Positions 53,149 through 63,185 of a stretch of 64,000 nt of DNA are shown in pieces; position 1 is the first letter of the stretch; every line of letters begins with the position of its first letter. Position numbers and translations under genes: made by a program. The notes beneath the pieces were generated by a model, which did no database searches, was not told the DNA's origin, and saw nothing but the letters and a program-made list of their open reading frames with translations. Source of the DNA: Anaerostipes hominis (ex Lee et al. 2021) (GTDB taxonomy: Bacteria; Bacillota; Clostridia; Lachnospirales; Lachnospiraceae); NCBI RefSeq assembly GCF_002270485.1, contig NZ_NQOG01000001.1:310001-374000 (forward strand), written 5' to 3'.

Positions 53149-54945
53149 TTATCCATTCATAGTATCTAAGATCAACTCAGCTACTCTCTCAGATGATTTT
53201 CCATCCAGATCGTCAAAGAATCTAGTCTTAAAATTTTGAATCTTCTCTTCCTCAAAGTCCTTTTCTTCCATTGCAGTGAGCATCGCTTTCTCACTGTCTA
53301 CAATTTTTCCTGGAACAAACAATTCATACTCATAGTAAAAACCTCTGGTAGAAATATATTGATGCAGATCAAAAGCATAAAAAAGCATCGGTATATCTAA
53401 TAATGCCGCCTCAAATATAACAGAGGAGTAATCTGTTACCAATAAATCAGTAACAAACAGCAGGTCATTAATTTCTGCCTCCTCAGACAGATCGATAATA
53501 TACTCTTTATACTCCTCTGGAATTTCATTCCGGTCTTGAACAAATGGATGATGTTTGATGATGATTGCATATTCTCCATTTAACGCTTCATACACCTTTT
53601 TCAAATCAAAACGGAAGACCGGATAATATCCGCTGACTTTTCCCTGTCCTCTGAAAGTAGGTGCAAACATAAGAATTTTCTTTTCTTTCAGCTTAGGATA
53701 GTGTTTATAAAATTCTTCCTGCATTCTCTTCTTATATTCTACGTCAAAGAATATATCCGTTCGTGGAATTCCAGTAGCCTTTGCCTTTTCAATAGATAGT
53801 CCAAATCCTTCTGCATAGAAATCAGCAATCTCCTGAGAGCTGACAATAGTATAATCATAGTTTCTATGACTTTTTTCCCTCTGCTTTTTCTTGCTTTTTA
53901 TAAAATTGGCTCTGCTAAACCCAAATGTCTTAAATGCACCGCAAGCGTGCCACAATTGAAAAATTGAGGTCCCTTTTCTCTTAGGTATTTTGTAAAGCAT
54001 AAAATAGAAATCATCGACTAAAATAATCCTAGATGTTGCCAAATATTCAGCCAGCTTAAATGATGTGGAAAGTTTCATTTCTTTTCCTTCAACAGAAGAA
54101 TCTAATAGATATACAAAATCTAAACCTTGTCTTTGTCTTAGAACCTCATATACATATCCCAAATTTCCTGACAATTCATCCCTTCGGTTTGACAGAAACA
54201 AAATACGGTTTTTCTTTATTCTTCTTAGACACATAGCTTTATAATAGAATTTAAATAGATTCAGCTTAGCTCTTTTGACACCAAACTCCATACGAGAAAA
54301 ATTACCATATCTCCATCGAACGTGATTCAAAAAACGCTTTCCTCTCTGAACATTATTCTTAGGAGCCGATGCCGCACATCTAAATTGTTCTAGGACTGCT
54401 TCCACGAGAAAAATCGGAGACAAAAAAATGGTTATAATTATCAAAACCAAGTCCCATAATCCACGAATACAACTCGTACCAAGATCGACAATTTCATTTA
54501 CCACTCTTACTGGTCGATATTGACTGTTTACAACAGACAATCTAGTATTTTCACTTGATGGTTTCACCTTATATTTTTTATCCCCAGATATCTTCATACC
54601 TTTCTCTAACTGAAATGGCATATGATGAATCCTGTCGTCCCCATATATAAATTCAAAATATATGGAAAACTTCTCTATTTCCTCCTCTGCATAATAAATA
54701 TAGTTTAAATCATACGTATGCTCTGCAAATAATACAAATGTCTTTAAATCTTTTTTAGGATAATATGATAAGACCATTATAGGAATTCTGCGTATCTCTT
54801 TTCCATTATCAAAAAAAATTGCTAATTTAGGAGCCCTTATGACGGGAGTATAAATACCTTCCACTTCAAGTTGAATTTTCAAATTATCTTTTTCAATGTT
54901 CAATTCAAGTACTGTTAATTTATAATTATCCAATTTATTCCTCAT
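53149..54945 (-). CDS. CDP-glycerol/ribitol phosphotransferase with N-terminal domain (copy 3)
   Basis: A 598-residue TagF/TarL-like polymerase candidate. Residues 1 to about 130 form a beta-rich domain, about 150-190 hold a hydrophobic amphipathic segment for membrane association, and the C-terminal half is the transferase: FQLWHACGAFKTFGFSRAN with the catalytic His, TGIPRTDIFF, LMFAPTFRGQGK, IIIKHHPFV, VTDLLVTDYSSVIFEAALLDIP and FYEYELFVPGKIV. Its size and N-terminal part match poly(glycerol/ribitol phosphate) polymerases more than primases. Donor specificity is inferred from nearby TagD and TarIJ. Confidence 0.88.
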   Translation of the reverse strand: MRNKLDNYKLTVLELNIEKDNLKIQLEVEGIYTPVIRAPKLAIFFDNGKEIRRIPIMVLSYYPKKDLKTFVLFAEHTYDLNYIYYAEEEIEKFSIYFEFIYGDDRIHHMPFQLEKGMKISGDKKYKVKPSSENTRLSVVNSQYRPVRVVNEIVDLGTSCIRGLWDLVLIIITIFLSPIFLVEAVLEQFRCAASAPKNNVQRGKRFLNHVRWRYGNFSRMEFGVKRAKLNLFKFYYKAMCLRRIKKNRILFLSNRRDELSGNLGYVYEVLRQRQGLDFVYLLDSSVEGKEMKLSTSFKLAEYLATSRIILVDDFYFMLYKIPKRKGTSIFQLWHACGAFKTFGFSRANFIKSKKKQREKSHRNYDYTIVSSQEIADFYAEGFGLSIEKAKATGIPRTDIFFDVEYKKRMQEEFYKHYPKLKEKKILMFAPTFRGQGKVSGYYPVFRFDLKKVYEALNGEYAIIIKHHPFVQDRNEIPEEYKEYIIDLSEEAEINDLLFVTDLLVTDYSSVIFEAALLDIPMLFYAFDLHQYISTRGFYYEYELFVPGKIVDSEKAMLTAMEEKDFEEEKIQNFKTRFFDDLDGKSSERVAELILDTMNG

Positions 54946-54954
54946 TTCCTGTTG

Positions 54955-57774
54955 TTACTTTAAATACGACTTAATTAATCCGGCCACTCTTTCCGCAGAA
55001 TGTCCATCGCAGCTTCCCATCATCTTTTCCTTAAATTCTTCAATGCCCGGAATCTGATTTCCTTTTAACGCCTGATGAATTGTCTCTGTTAACAGAGAAG
55101 GATCTGTAACAAAGTTACCAAATAATTCTTGAGGGAACTTCAAATAGAAATCTCTCTCGTAATCATAAAAATCGGGGCAGTAAAAAATGACCGGTTTATT
55201 ATAAAGAGCATATTCAAAAATAACTGAAGAGTAATCTGTGATCATTAACTTAGAAACATTCATTAAAGTATAAGTTGATACCTCGTTCATATTTTTAATT
55301 TTAGAATATTTTTTTCCCTCAAGCAAATCATATTTCATAATAGGATGCTTTTTAATCAGTAACACCTCATCATCCTGTAAAGAGTTATTTAATTCTCGCC
55401 AGTTTATTCCTGTTTTATATTTTACCTGTTTATTATTAACTTCACGAAAGGTTGGACAGAATATAATTATTTTTTTTCCTTTTAATTCAGAGAATTTCCG
55501 GAAAAACTGTTCCTTATCATTTTTATTATTTATCTGATCCAAAAGATTATCTGTCCTTGGAACCCCCAAAGCCTTTATTCTGTCAATAGGAATACCAAAT
55601 GCCCCAGCATAATATTTTTTTACATTTTCTGAACTCACAATAACCGTATCATACTGATAGTGAGTAAGTTTTTCTGTAAATCGATCGCTAGAAGGATAAT
55701 CCAGGCTGAATTTTTTAAAAGCGCCACATGCATGCCATATTTGTACTACTTTTTGCTTTGGTCGGAGTTCAACTTCTCTCAAATATTTACAGTAATCATC
55801 TGTGACGATCACTCTACTAGTAAGAAGTTTAAAATACATCCCTATTTTTTCTTTTTTTGTATGTGGCAATCGGCTTGCAAAAATAACCTTTTTTACATCA
55901 GGCAACGCATGATATACTGCCGCACTATTTTCTAATAAAGCTCCATCGTTTCGTATACTGTAAAAAAAGACTCTGTTAAATACAGGTAAAACCGCTTTTA
56001 GAAATGCAAAAAATTGTTTCTTACGTTTTTGCTTCATCTTTATTCTATTCTCTAAACATTGTTTCTGATATAATTTTGTCCTTTTAAATTCAGAGCTATA
56101 TTTGAACTTATAAGAAAATCTAACGGGAGAAAAAATAAAAATATGCTTTAAAAAATCTCTATCCGTAAGATTTGTAATAATTGGATTATCTATTATTTTT
56201 TTAAACTGGAACTCCCTGTATAGTTTCTTACTATCCTTCCAAGGTTTATCTGTAAATAAAAAATTGTGACTCTTTAAAACATTCTTTTTTATTAATTTAT
56301 TAGAAATTGTATTATCAAGCTTATTATATGTTGTTTTCTTCTTCAGCGGCTGTCGATACCGCAAAACATTCACAACTTCCTGTGTATCGATATTTATAAC
56401 TTCATTTTCACCCAGATGCTTCATTTTCATGACCACCATATCAATATCGGATGACATGATAGCTTTATACATTTTATTTAATGTATTTTTTTCAAATAAA
56501 GCCAGATGGTCTATAAATATTATGGCTGTCCCACGAGCTTTTTTCACAGCTTCATTTTTTGCTTCTGTAGCTGTTTTAGCTTCTAATAATCTTAAATTAC
56601 ACTTCTCCTTATAAAAAATATTTAAATTCTTAGTGCGAGATTTCTGAATCAATACTTCAAATGCTGGGAATAATTGATTATAAATGGAATCCATCATGAT
56701 ATCTAGCTCTCTAAATTTCAGGTTTTCTGTAATTACTATTGAAATAAGAGGTTGCTTTGCCAATTGCTCTGCTTTGAGCAAAGGACGATTTAATCTTAAT
56801 TCTGGAAGTCCACTGACAAGGTTATCCCATTTTTCCGGAATAATATATTGTTTATATTCCTGTATCTTTTCTGCAATTAATTTAAAGACATTTTCATTTT
56901 CTTTCCAAATCTGACGATAAAACTGATCTAAAATACTCTTTACTAACTTCTCATAAATTGCAGATACATAACTGATTTTTTTATATTGAAGCTGCAGCCC
57001 CAACCCCGAATTAAAATCAGCTATTTCTTCCATGTCTCTGCTCAAAGAGTCCTTCGCCAGTGTTATAACTTTTTCATATGAATAGAGAAAGTCCTCAAAC
57101 AGTTCTCTGCTGATCATCTGTGTAACAGAACGCCCCTCCCAACAAAAACGTTTTCTATATTGATTTGTTATTTTGGAACATCCACAGATCATTTTACTCT
57201 TAAAGATACAGCTCATTGTAAATATAGCGTCTTCAGAAAATTTAACAGATTCAAACCTTATCTTGTTCTCCTCAATTAAATTTCTGGAATATAATTTATT
57301 TCCAAGCATCATAGTCCAGAGAATATCCTCATCATATTTATCAATTTGCTTTTTTACTGATAAATTCTTTGTATGTTGATAAATACTTTTTTTTGCAAGA
57401 CTAAACTCCTGCATCTTCCCAATGATAATCTCTGCTTTGTGCTCTTTTGCAGTGCGGTACATTGCTTCAAGTGCTCTTTTAGGCATTAAATCATCTCCAT
57501 CTAAAAATGCAACATACTCACCATGGGCACGATCCAAAGCATAATTCCTCGCTTGTGATACACCTTTATTTTCTTTTGAATATGAAATAAATCTTGTATC
57601 TAACTGAGAATATTTTTTCATAATTTCTAACGAAGCATCTGTAGATCCATCATCTACCATCAGTACTTCATAATCATCAAATGTCTGATTTTGTATAGAC
57701 TGCAATGCCTCTTCTAAATAATCTTGCACATTATACACTGGCATTATAATTGATATTTTTATATTGTTAATCAT
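54955..57774 (-). CDS. Bifunctional glycosyltransferase/CDP-alcohol phosphotransferase (copy 4)
   Basis: A 939-residue fusion. Residues 1 to about 300 are a family 2 glycosyltransferase (ISIIMPVYNVQDYLEEALQSI, MVDDGSTDASLEIM, AFLDGDDLMPKRALE). A middle part (about 330-560) looks like a second, degenerate GT2 fold (LISIVITENLKFRELDIMMDS, AIIFIDH). From about 590 a TagF-type domain follows: VQIWHACGAFKKFSLDYPSSD, LGVPRTDNLL, IFCPTFREVN, MITDYSSVIFEYALYNKPVIFY. It probably adds sugar and alditol phosphate in alternation to the same chain. Codon usage is AT-richer than in 35-48 kb genes. Confidence 0.88.
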   Translation of the reverse strand: MINNIKISIIMPVYNVQDYLEEALQSIQNQTFDDYEVLMVDDGSTDASLEIMKKYSQLDTRFISYSKENKGVSQARNYALDRAHGEYVAFLDGDDLMPKRALEAMYRTAKEHKAEIIIGKMQEFSLAKKSIYQHTKNLSVKKQIDKYDEDILWTMMLGNKLYSRNLIEENKIRFESVKFSEDAIFTMSCIFKSKMICGCSKITNQYRKRFCWEGRSVTQMISRELFEDFLYSYEKVITLAKDSLSRDMEEIADFNSGLGLQLQYKKISYVSAIYEKLVKSILDQFYRQIWKENENVFKLIAEKIQEYKQYIIPEKWDNLVSGLPELRLNRPLLKAEQLAKQPLISIVITENLKFRELDIMMDSIYNQLFPAFEVLIQKSRTKNLNIFYKEKCNLRLLEAKTATEAKNEAVKKARGTAIIFIDHLALFEKNTLNKMYKAIMSSDIDMVVMKMKHLGENEVINIDTQEVVNVLRYRQPLKKKTTYNKLDNTISNKLIKKNVLKSHNFLFTDKPWKDSKKLYREFQFKKIIDNPIITNLTDRDFLKHIFIFSPVRFSYKFKYSSEFKRTKLYQKQCLENRIKMKQKRKKQFFAFLKAVLPVFNRVFFYSIRNDGALLENSAAVYHALPDVKKVIFASRLPHTKKEKIGMYFKLLTSRVIVTDDYCKYLREVELRPKQKVVQIWHACGAFKKFSLDYPSSDRFTEKLTHYQYDTVIVSSENVKKYYAGAFGIPIDRIKALGVPRTDNLLDQINNKNDKEQFFRKFSELKGKKIIIFCPTFREVNNKQVKYKTGINWRELNNSLQDDEVLLIKKHPIMKYDLLEGKKYSKIKNMNEVSTYTLMNVSKLMITDYSSVIFEYALYNKPVIFYCPDFYDYERDFYLKFPQELFGNFVTDPSLLTETIHQALKGNQIPGIEEFKEKMMGSCDGHSAERVAGLIKSYLK

Positions 57775-58827
57775 ACTTGTCCTCCATTATTACATAATTC
57801 AGTAAGAATTCTCCTGTCTTAGTAAAAGCAGATGATATCTTTTTAAACCACCAGCTAATCCATTTTCCTGACAATAAAATTGTAATTAATACTGAAGTTA
57901 TAAGCAAAAATATTTTTCCTTGCTGTGTACTTCCTATTACATTTATCACTTGTCTATGATTTAAAAAATATACATATATGAATGTATGTAATATATAAAC
58001 TTGTAACGTATTTTTTCCCCATGTTGTGTATAAGTGCTCATTAGGAGATATTATACACATAAATAGAAACCCAAACCACACTGCTAGGAGCAAAAAAATC
58101 CCTCTGAGGACAATTCCTTGCAGATTGTTGACATGACACACATGATAAGAATATCTTCCTGTTGAAAATATTGTTAATTTTACAATATAATTATGAAAAT
58201 TATATGTAAGAACGGAAGATATCGACAATAGGATTCCCGTAAGTACCCTATACTTTTTACTTATTATTATTAAAAAATGGGGTCTTCGCTCGCTTAAAGT
58301 ACATACCCCCATAAAAAAAGATACCAAAAACAAAGATTCTTGACAAGGCCATATAATCTCCGATACTCTGTACACACCCTGCTGCCAATCCGGTAAGAAT
58401 CAACACTATCTGTACCTTTTTTCTTTCCAAAAGTAGAATATACGGTATCAATAATTGCCAAATAACAAGTGCTAACAAATACCATGGTACACCTCCATCT
58501 AAAAATAAGGAGAGTTTTGTATTACCTTCACCAAGTAAAAAATAATCCAAATTTGAAAAGGATATACCAGCAAAACAAATTAAATACTTTAAGAAAATTC
58601 TTTTTTATGCCAAATTCTCCATAATTAGAAAAATACCCAGACACGAATATAAAAAGAGGCATATGAAAAAAATAAATTACAGAACGGATAACGCTCATTA
58701 TACAGGAAGAGTCCTTTAATAGATCCGACAAATGTCCAATTACGACAAGTAATATTAAACCAAATTTCAAATTGTCGAAATAGGGATTTCTCGTATTTAA
58801 AGCTGTTTGAGAATTGCTTTTTATCAT
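57767..58827 (-). pseudogene. Acyltransferase-3 family membrane protein, broken by two frameshifts
   Basis: The start at 58827 follows GAGAGGG. Three overlapping frames give one acyltransferase family 3 (OafA/WecH) protein of about 350 residues: NPYFDNLKFGLILLVVIGHL at the start (with the conserved catalytic His of the family), FFHMPLFIFVSGYF, then GGVPWYLLALVIWQLL, and finally KNTLQVYILHTFIYVYF. The joins fall at two T6 tracts on the coding strand (near 58540 and 58272); removing one T from each restores frame. It overlaps the next gene by 8 bases. Its intact form would O-acetylate the cell-wall polymer. Real phase variation, decay or sequencing error are all possible. Confidence 0.7.
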
Positions 58828-59013
58828 GATGAACCCTCTCTCATGTTGTTCTTTAGCTTTATTATATATCATATCTAAATATTTTCCAAGATAGCCAGCA
58901 GCATTGTTAATGTGTATATTGATACATTATACACATTCTCTATCTTAACTTTTTGGACAGTGTTTGTCTACCATATATGTTAATATTATATTACAAATTT
59001 TAATTTTCTCTGG

Positions 59014-59042
59014 TTGTCAAGTAAGATCTTATTATTTATAAT
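59014..59042 (+). promoter_or_regulatory. Promoter of the yfhO-like gene
   Basis: TTGTCA (59014-59019) and TATAAT (59037-59042), spacer 17. The interval 58828-59013 is AT-rich and otherwise empty. Confidence 0.75.
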
Positions 59043-59076
59043 GATATAAAAATATAATCTAGAGGAGTTCACTTAT

Positions 59077-61653
59077 ATGAAACACTACATTAAAAGTAAT
59101 AAAAGTTATTCTAATTTTGCTATATATACGATTATTTTTTGTCTTGTAATAATTTTTATCTATTTCCCTTTTATACATCAACAACATTCTTTTGTCTGGG
59201 AAATTGATGGATCTAAACAACACTATCCAGCCCTTGCATATTTAGGAATTTACATACGAGAAACAATATCTAACTTTCTGCACACTGGTCATTTATCATT
59301 AAAAATGTGGGATATGACACTCGGGTATGGAGGAGATATTCTTACGACTCTTAATTACTATTCTTTTGGGGATCCACTTGATTTATTAAGCATTTTAGTC
59401 CCCTATCGCTATACGGAATATCTGTATAGTTTTTTAGTGATATTCAGAATTTATTTATCCGGGCTTAATTTTTCTTATTATTGCAAAACACATGGTCATG
59501 AAGGAATGCATGTTCTCATCGGCAGTATAATGTATAGTTTTTGCGGCTACACTATTATTTTTGCTACCAGACATCCATTTTTTATTAATCCTATGATCTA
59601 CCTTCCTTTACTTTTGGTAGGTATAGATCAAATGTTGGAAAATAAAAAATCTGTACTGTTTCATATCATGGTCATAATATCTCTTATAAGTAACTTTTAC
59701 TTTTTCTACATGTTAACTCTTTTTATGTTTTTATATGCATTACTGCGCTTTTTTGAACTTCACCCAAAAGATCAAAGGGATTTCCGTTTGTTTTTTAAAT
59801 CCTTTTTCCATTGTACAATACAGTTTATACTTGGTATTTTAAATTCAGCAGTGATTTTCCTTCCTGTGTTAATTTCTTTTTTTAATACGGAACGGCTGGA
59901 TCAACCGCTGCCAGACAACCTATTTTTATACCATCCAGACTATTATAAGTCTTTAATCCCATCCCTGTTTTTCAGCACTTTGAGGAATACTTCCCAATAT
60001 ATTAACACCTCTTACCTTGGTTATTCTGCCTTAGCAATTATATCTTTTGTTTTATTATTTAAAATAAGAAAGAAATTTCTCACTTTCAAAGTTGTGGGAC
60101 TAACATTATTTATATTTCTACTGTTCCCATTTGCAGGATTTGCTTTGAATGGTTTTTCCTATATTTCTAATCGGTGGACTTTCCTGCTCTCATTTGTCCT
60201 ATCATATTGTTTTGTGCTGGTTTTTGAATCTTTTATCGCCCACACTAATTTCAGTGTATACGCAAAACTGGCGATTCTAGTATTTGTTATAGTAGAAGTC
60301 TCAATCAAAGGATTTTATAACAACTCTCCACTTGGAGACAATCAAGTTTCCGTATATTATGATCTTGGTACCGCAAACAACCGTTTAACTGATAATAGTA
60401 TAAATTCTTTACATAAAAGAGAACTCACATCTGGATTTCGAGTAGATGTCTTAGATCGCGAAAGCCGGAATTATGGTATTTTGAACCGATTACCTACTGT
60501 CTCATCTTATTTCAGTATTACATCTAAATATTCTTCTTTATTTTCAAGATATTTAGGGAATGCCGGAGAAACGGTAACCGTTTCTATCGGAAACTTTGAC
60601 TCAAGATCAGGACTAAATCTTTTGACTGGAGTAAAGTATGTAACAGAAACTTCTACACATGGGAACCACTCCGTCCCTTTTGGGTATAAAAAGATAAAAT
60701 CAAAGTCCCGTACACTTTATAATGGGGAAAAAACCATAGACACAATACATAAAAATACTAATTATATTGGATTATTTTCAGTCTATGATAACTCTATTTC
60801 CGAGAACAATTTCTTAGAATATAGCACATATCAGCGAGAACAAGTTATGTTGCAGTCCTGCATTTTAGAAAAACAAAACAAAAAAACAAACAAAGACGTT
60901 TCCATTGATACACAGGTGTCACAAAATAAAAATGACTTTTTTAAACAAATCAAAACTTATATTTCTAAAAACCCAAAATGCGGTATAAAAGTTGATAAAA
61001 ACAATAAAATTTATGTCTCTAAAGAAAACTGCACTTTTACTTTTAGGACAAAAGGTGCAAAAAATTCAGAAATATATCTTTATTTTGAGGATTCAGATTT
61101 TATTCCAAAGAATTATTCTATATCTTCTACCAATATAATTGCTTTTTCTTCCAATGGTAAAAGTATATATGAATGTAAGGCTAAGAACAGTAGTACTTTA
61201 GGAATAGATACTGCTTTATTGAATACAGGCTATAGTAAATCAGACTCCGTAAAAATCTCAGTTATATTTACAAATCCCGGCGCATACTCTTTTAAAGACG
61301 TAAAAGTAATACATCAGCCAACCCATAAATATTCACACTATGTAAATAAATTAAAGGAACGTAAAATCAGCAACCTACAGATAGACAATAATAATATATC
61401 TGCTGAAATTTGTGTAGAAAAAAATAAGCTTCTTAATGTAGCGGTTCCCTATAGTCCTGGATGGTCATGCATGATAGATGGAAAAGAAACTAAAATAACT
61501 CGCAGCAATATCATGTTTATGTCTGTTCCTCTAACAAAAGGCTCACATACAGTTATTTTTACCTACCGAACACCTGGCCTAAAAACAGGTCTTTGTATAT
61601 CATTAGTAACATCATTATATTGCTTGTATTTCTTCAGGCGCAAACATTTATAA
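59077..61653 (+). CDS. YfhO-family membrane glycosyltransferase-like protein
   Basis: An 858-residue protein with about 12 membrane helices in the first 430 residues, a large extracellular part (about 440-825) and one last helix. The YfhO opening is clear: HSFVWEIDGSKQHYPALAYLG with the conserved Asp, TLGYGGDILTTLNYYSFGDPLDLL, and the SNRWTFLLSFV motif. YfhO proteins are GT-C fold enzymes that glycosylate lipoteichoic acid outside the membrane using lipid-linked sugar. It stands alone on the plus strand inside the minus-strand cluster. AGAGGAG precedes the ATG. Confidence 0.9.
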   Translation: MKHYIKSNKSYSNFAIYTIIFCLVIIFIYFPFIHQQHSFVWEIDGSKQHYPALAYLGIYIRETISNFLHTGHLSLKMWDMTLGYGGDILTTLNYYSFGDPLDLLSILVPYRYTEYLYSFLVIFRIYLSGLNFSYYCKTHGHEGMHVLIGSIMYSFCGYTIIFATRHPFFINPMIYLPLLLVGIDQMLENKKSVLFHIMVIISLISNFYFFYMLTLFMFLYALLRFFELHPKDQRDFRLFFKSFFHCTIQFILGILNSAVIFLPVLISFFNTERLDQPLPDNLFLYHPDYYKSLIPSLFFSTLRNTSQYINTSYLGYSALAIISFVLLFKIRKKFLTFKVVGLTLFIFLLFPFAGFALNGFSYISNRWTFLLSFVLSYCFVLVFESFIAHTNFSVYAKLAILVFVIVEVSIKGFYNNSPLGDNQVSVYYDLGTANNRLTDNSINSLHKRELTSGFRVDVLDRESRNYGILNRLPTVSSYFSITSKYSSLFSRYLGNAGETVTVSIGNFDSRSGLNLLTGVKYVTETSTHGNHSVPFGYKKIKSKSRTLYNGEKTIDTIHKNTNYIGLFSVYDNSISENNFLEYSTYQREQVMLQSCILEKQNKKTNKDVSIDTQVSQNKNDFFKQIKTYISKNPKCGIKVDKNNKIYVSKENCTFTFRTKGAKNSEIYLYFEDSDFIPKNYSISSTNIIAFSSNGKSIYECKAKNSSTLGIDTALLNTGYSKSDSVKISVIFTNPGAYSFKDVKVIHQPTHKYSHYVNKLKERKISNLQIDNNNISAEICVEKNKLLNVAVPYSPGWSCMIDGKETKITRSNIMFMSVPLTKGSHTVIFTYRTPGLKTGLCISLVTSLYCLYFFRRKHL

Positions 61654-61685
61654 ACCTTAAAAACAGAAAATAAAATTTTTTTAGA

Positions 61686-61722
61686 AAAACAAGGCTACCT
61701 TTATCATTGGCAGCCTTGTTTT
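61686..61722. terminator. Bidirectional terminator
   Basis: AAAACAAGGCT and AGCCTTGTTTT pair around 15 bases, between the convergent yfhO-like and phosphodiesterase genes. Confidence 0.85.
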
Positions 61723-61726
61723 CTTT

Positions 61727-63106
61727 TTACCATAATTTTGTATTAGTCGTTATATAATCTGCATCTCTTTGTATGTAATCCCAAGCGGTCTCTTTATCAT
61801 CAATTACCCATGCACAAATTGTCAATCCCGCACTGTGAAAATCACTTAATGTACCAAGCGATACATTTTTATAATTACAATCCAGCTGGATCCCCCGTCT
61901 TTTATAATACGATAAATTATCCAAATCCGGAGAGTTAACAATATGACGAAGACTTACATTGGATGCATCACTATCCTTCATTTTTAGATACCGCATTCCA
62001 ATTACTGTTTCTAAATTAAAAGAAGTAAACGTATAAGGACGGTCACCCATAATCGACTTTACTTCATCATAAACTCTTTTCATATCCTCATCTTTCATAT
62101 TTATTTTTTCGCCATTCTTTTGTTCCACCTTCAGCTCTATTAATGGAACCTTTTCACTCTTCTTACATATCTTTAAATATTCCTCAAGACTAGCTATCTG
62201 AGTTGCATCCTTTATATTTTTATACTTAGAGATATTGTTACCTCCAGTTATCTTTAGAGTACGGATATCCTCATAATCCATATCCTCAGGTCTTTTATCC
62301 ACTCCACACATTCTTTTTAATGTCGCATCATGAAGTAAAATAAATTTATTGTCTCTTGTCATTCTTACATCAGTCTCCATACCCCAATACCCTTCTTTTG
62401 CTGCCAACTCAAAAGCATAACGGGTGTTTTCCGGAGCCTGGGCACTTAATCCTCTATGAGCAATAAATCGAGTGCTGTCACTTTTTATTTTTCCAATTAC
62501 TCTTACTTTGTAACTGCCCTTTTTCTTAGAACCGTCTTTGGCAGTTGCCGTAATTGTAGCGTATCCTATCCCTTTGGCAGTTATCTTTCCTGAACTTGAT
62601 ACAGTTGCAATTTTCGTATTAGATGATTTGTATGTAACACCTCTGTTATATGCATAAGACGGTGAAACACTCGGTTTCCTTGTATATGTCTGTCCTACCT
62701 CAAGACATTTTTGAGAAGAACTAAATTTTACACTAGATACTTTTTTAGTCTTAACCGTGATTTTACATCTTACTTTTTTTGACTTTTGTGTCTTAACTCT
62801 GGCCGTTACATAAGCAGTTCCATTTCCAACAGCCTTGACCAAACCTTTTGAGCTCACTCTTACAACTTTCTTATTACTGGAATACCATTGAAGTTTTTTC
62901 TTTTTTGCCTTTGATGGGGTAATTTTCACCTTAAAATATTTTGAGGTTCCCTTATACATAGTCCTCTTTGATTTTACATTTGACCATTTAATCTTCTTCA
63001 CATAGTAGCTTTTTGCAGATACAAAGTTGCTATTCGACACAAGAAGAATTGTTGCTAACATAAATACTACACAGGTTTTACTAATTCTTTTCATTATCAA
63101 TACCAT
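61727..63106 (-). CDS. Secreted glycerophosphodiester phosphodiesterase with two BIG2 domains
   Basis: A 459-residue exported protein: signal peptide (about 1-32, cleavage after VSA), two bacterial Ig-like (BIG2) domains (about 37-120 and 125-205; WYSSNKKVVRVSSKGLVKAVG and TYKSSNTKIATVSSSGKITAKG) and a GDPD domain from about 212. The GDPD motifs are present: FIAHRGLSAQAPENT, GMETDVRMTRDN and LHDATLKRMCG. The enzyme splits glycerophosphodiesters; outside the cell beside teichoic acid genes its substrate may be poly(glycerol phosphate) (inference). Strong ribosome site GAGGAGAT. Confidence 0.92.
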   Translation of the reverse strand: MVLIMKRISKTCVVFMLATILLVSNSNFVSAKSYYVKKIKWSNVKSKRTMYKGTSKYFKVKITPSKAKKKKLQWYSSNKKVVRVSSKGLVKAVGNGTAYVTARVKTQKSKKVRCKITVKTKKVSSVKFSSSQKCLEVGQTYTRKPSVSPSYAYNRGVTYKSSNTKIATVSSSGKITAKGIGYATITATAKDGSKKKGSYKVRVIGKIKSDSTRFIAHRGLSAQAPENTRYAFELAAKEGYWGMETDVRMTRDNKFILLHDATLKRMCGVDKRPEDMDYEDIRTLKITGGNNISKYKNIKDATQIASLEEYLKICKKSEKVPLIELKVEQKNGEKINMKDEDMKRVYDEVKSIMGDRPYTFTSFNLETVIGMRYLKMKDSDASNVSLRHIVNSPDLDNLSYYKRRGIQLDCNYKNVSLGTLSDFHSAGLTICAWVIDDKETAWDYIQRDADYITTNTKLW

Positions 63107-63185
63107 TATATTTATCTCCTCTCTTGAAATGAGTGTTTAGATCATATGTTATTAGTCAATGAAGTTTCTGCTTTTCAGTATCCTT

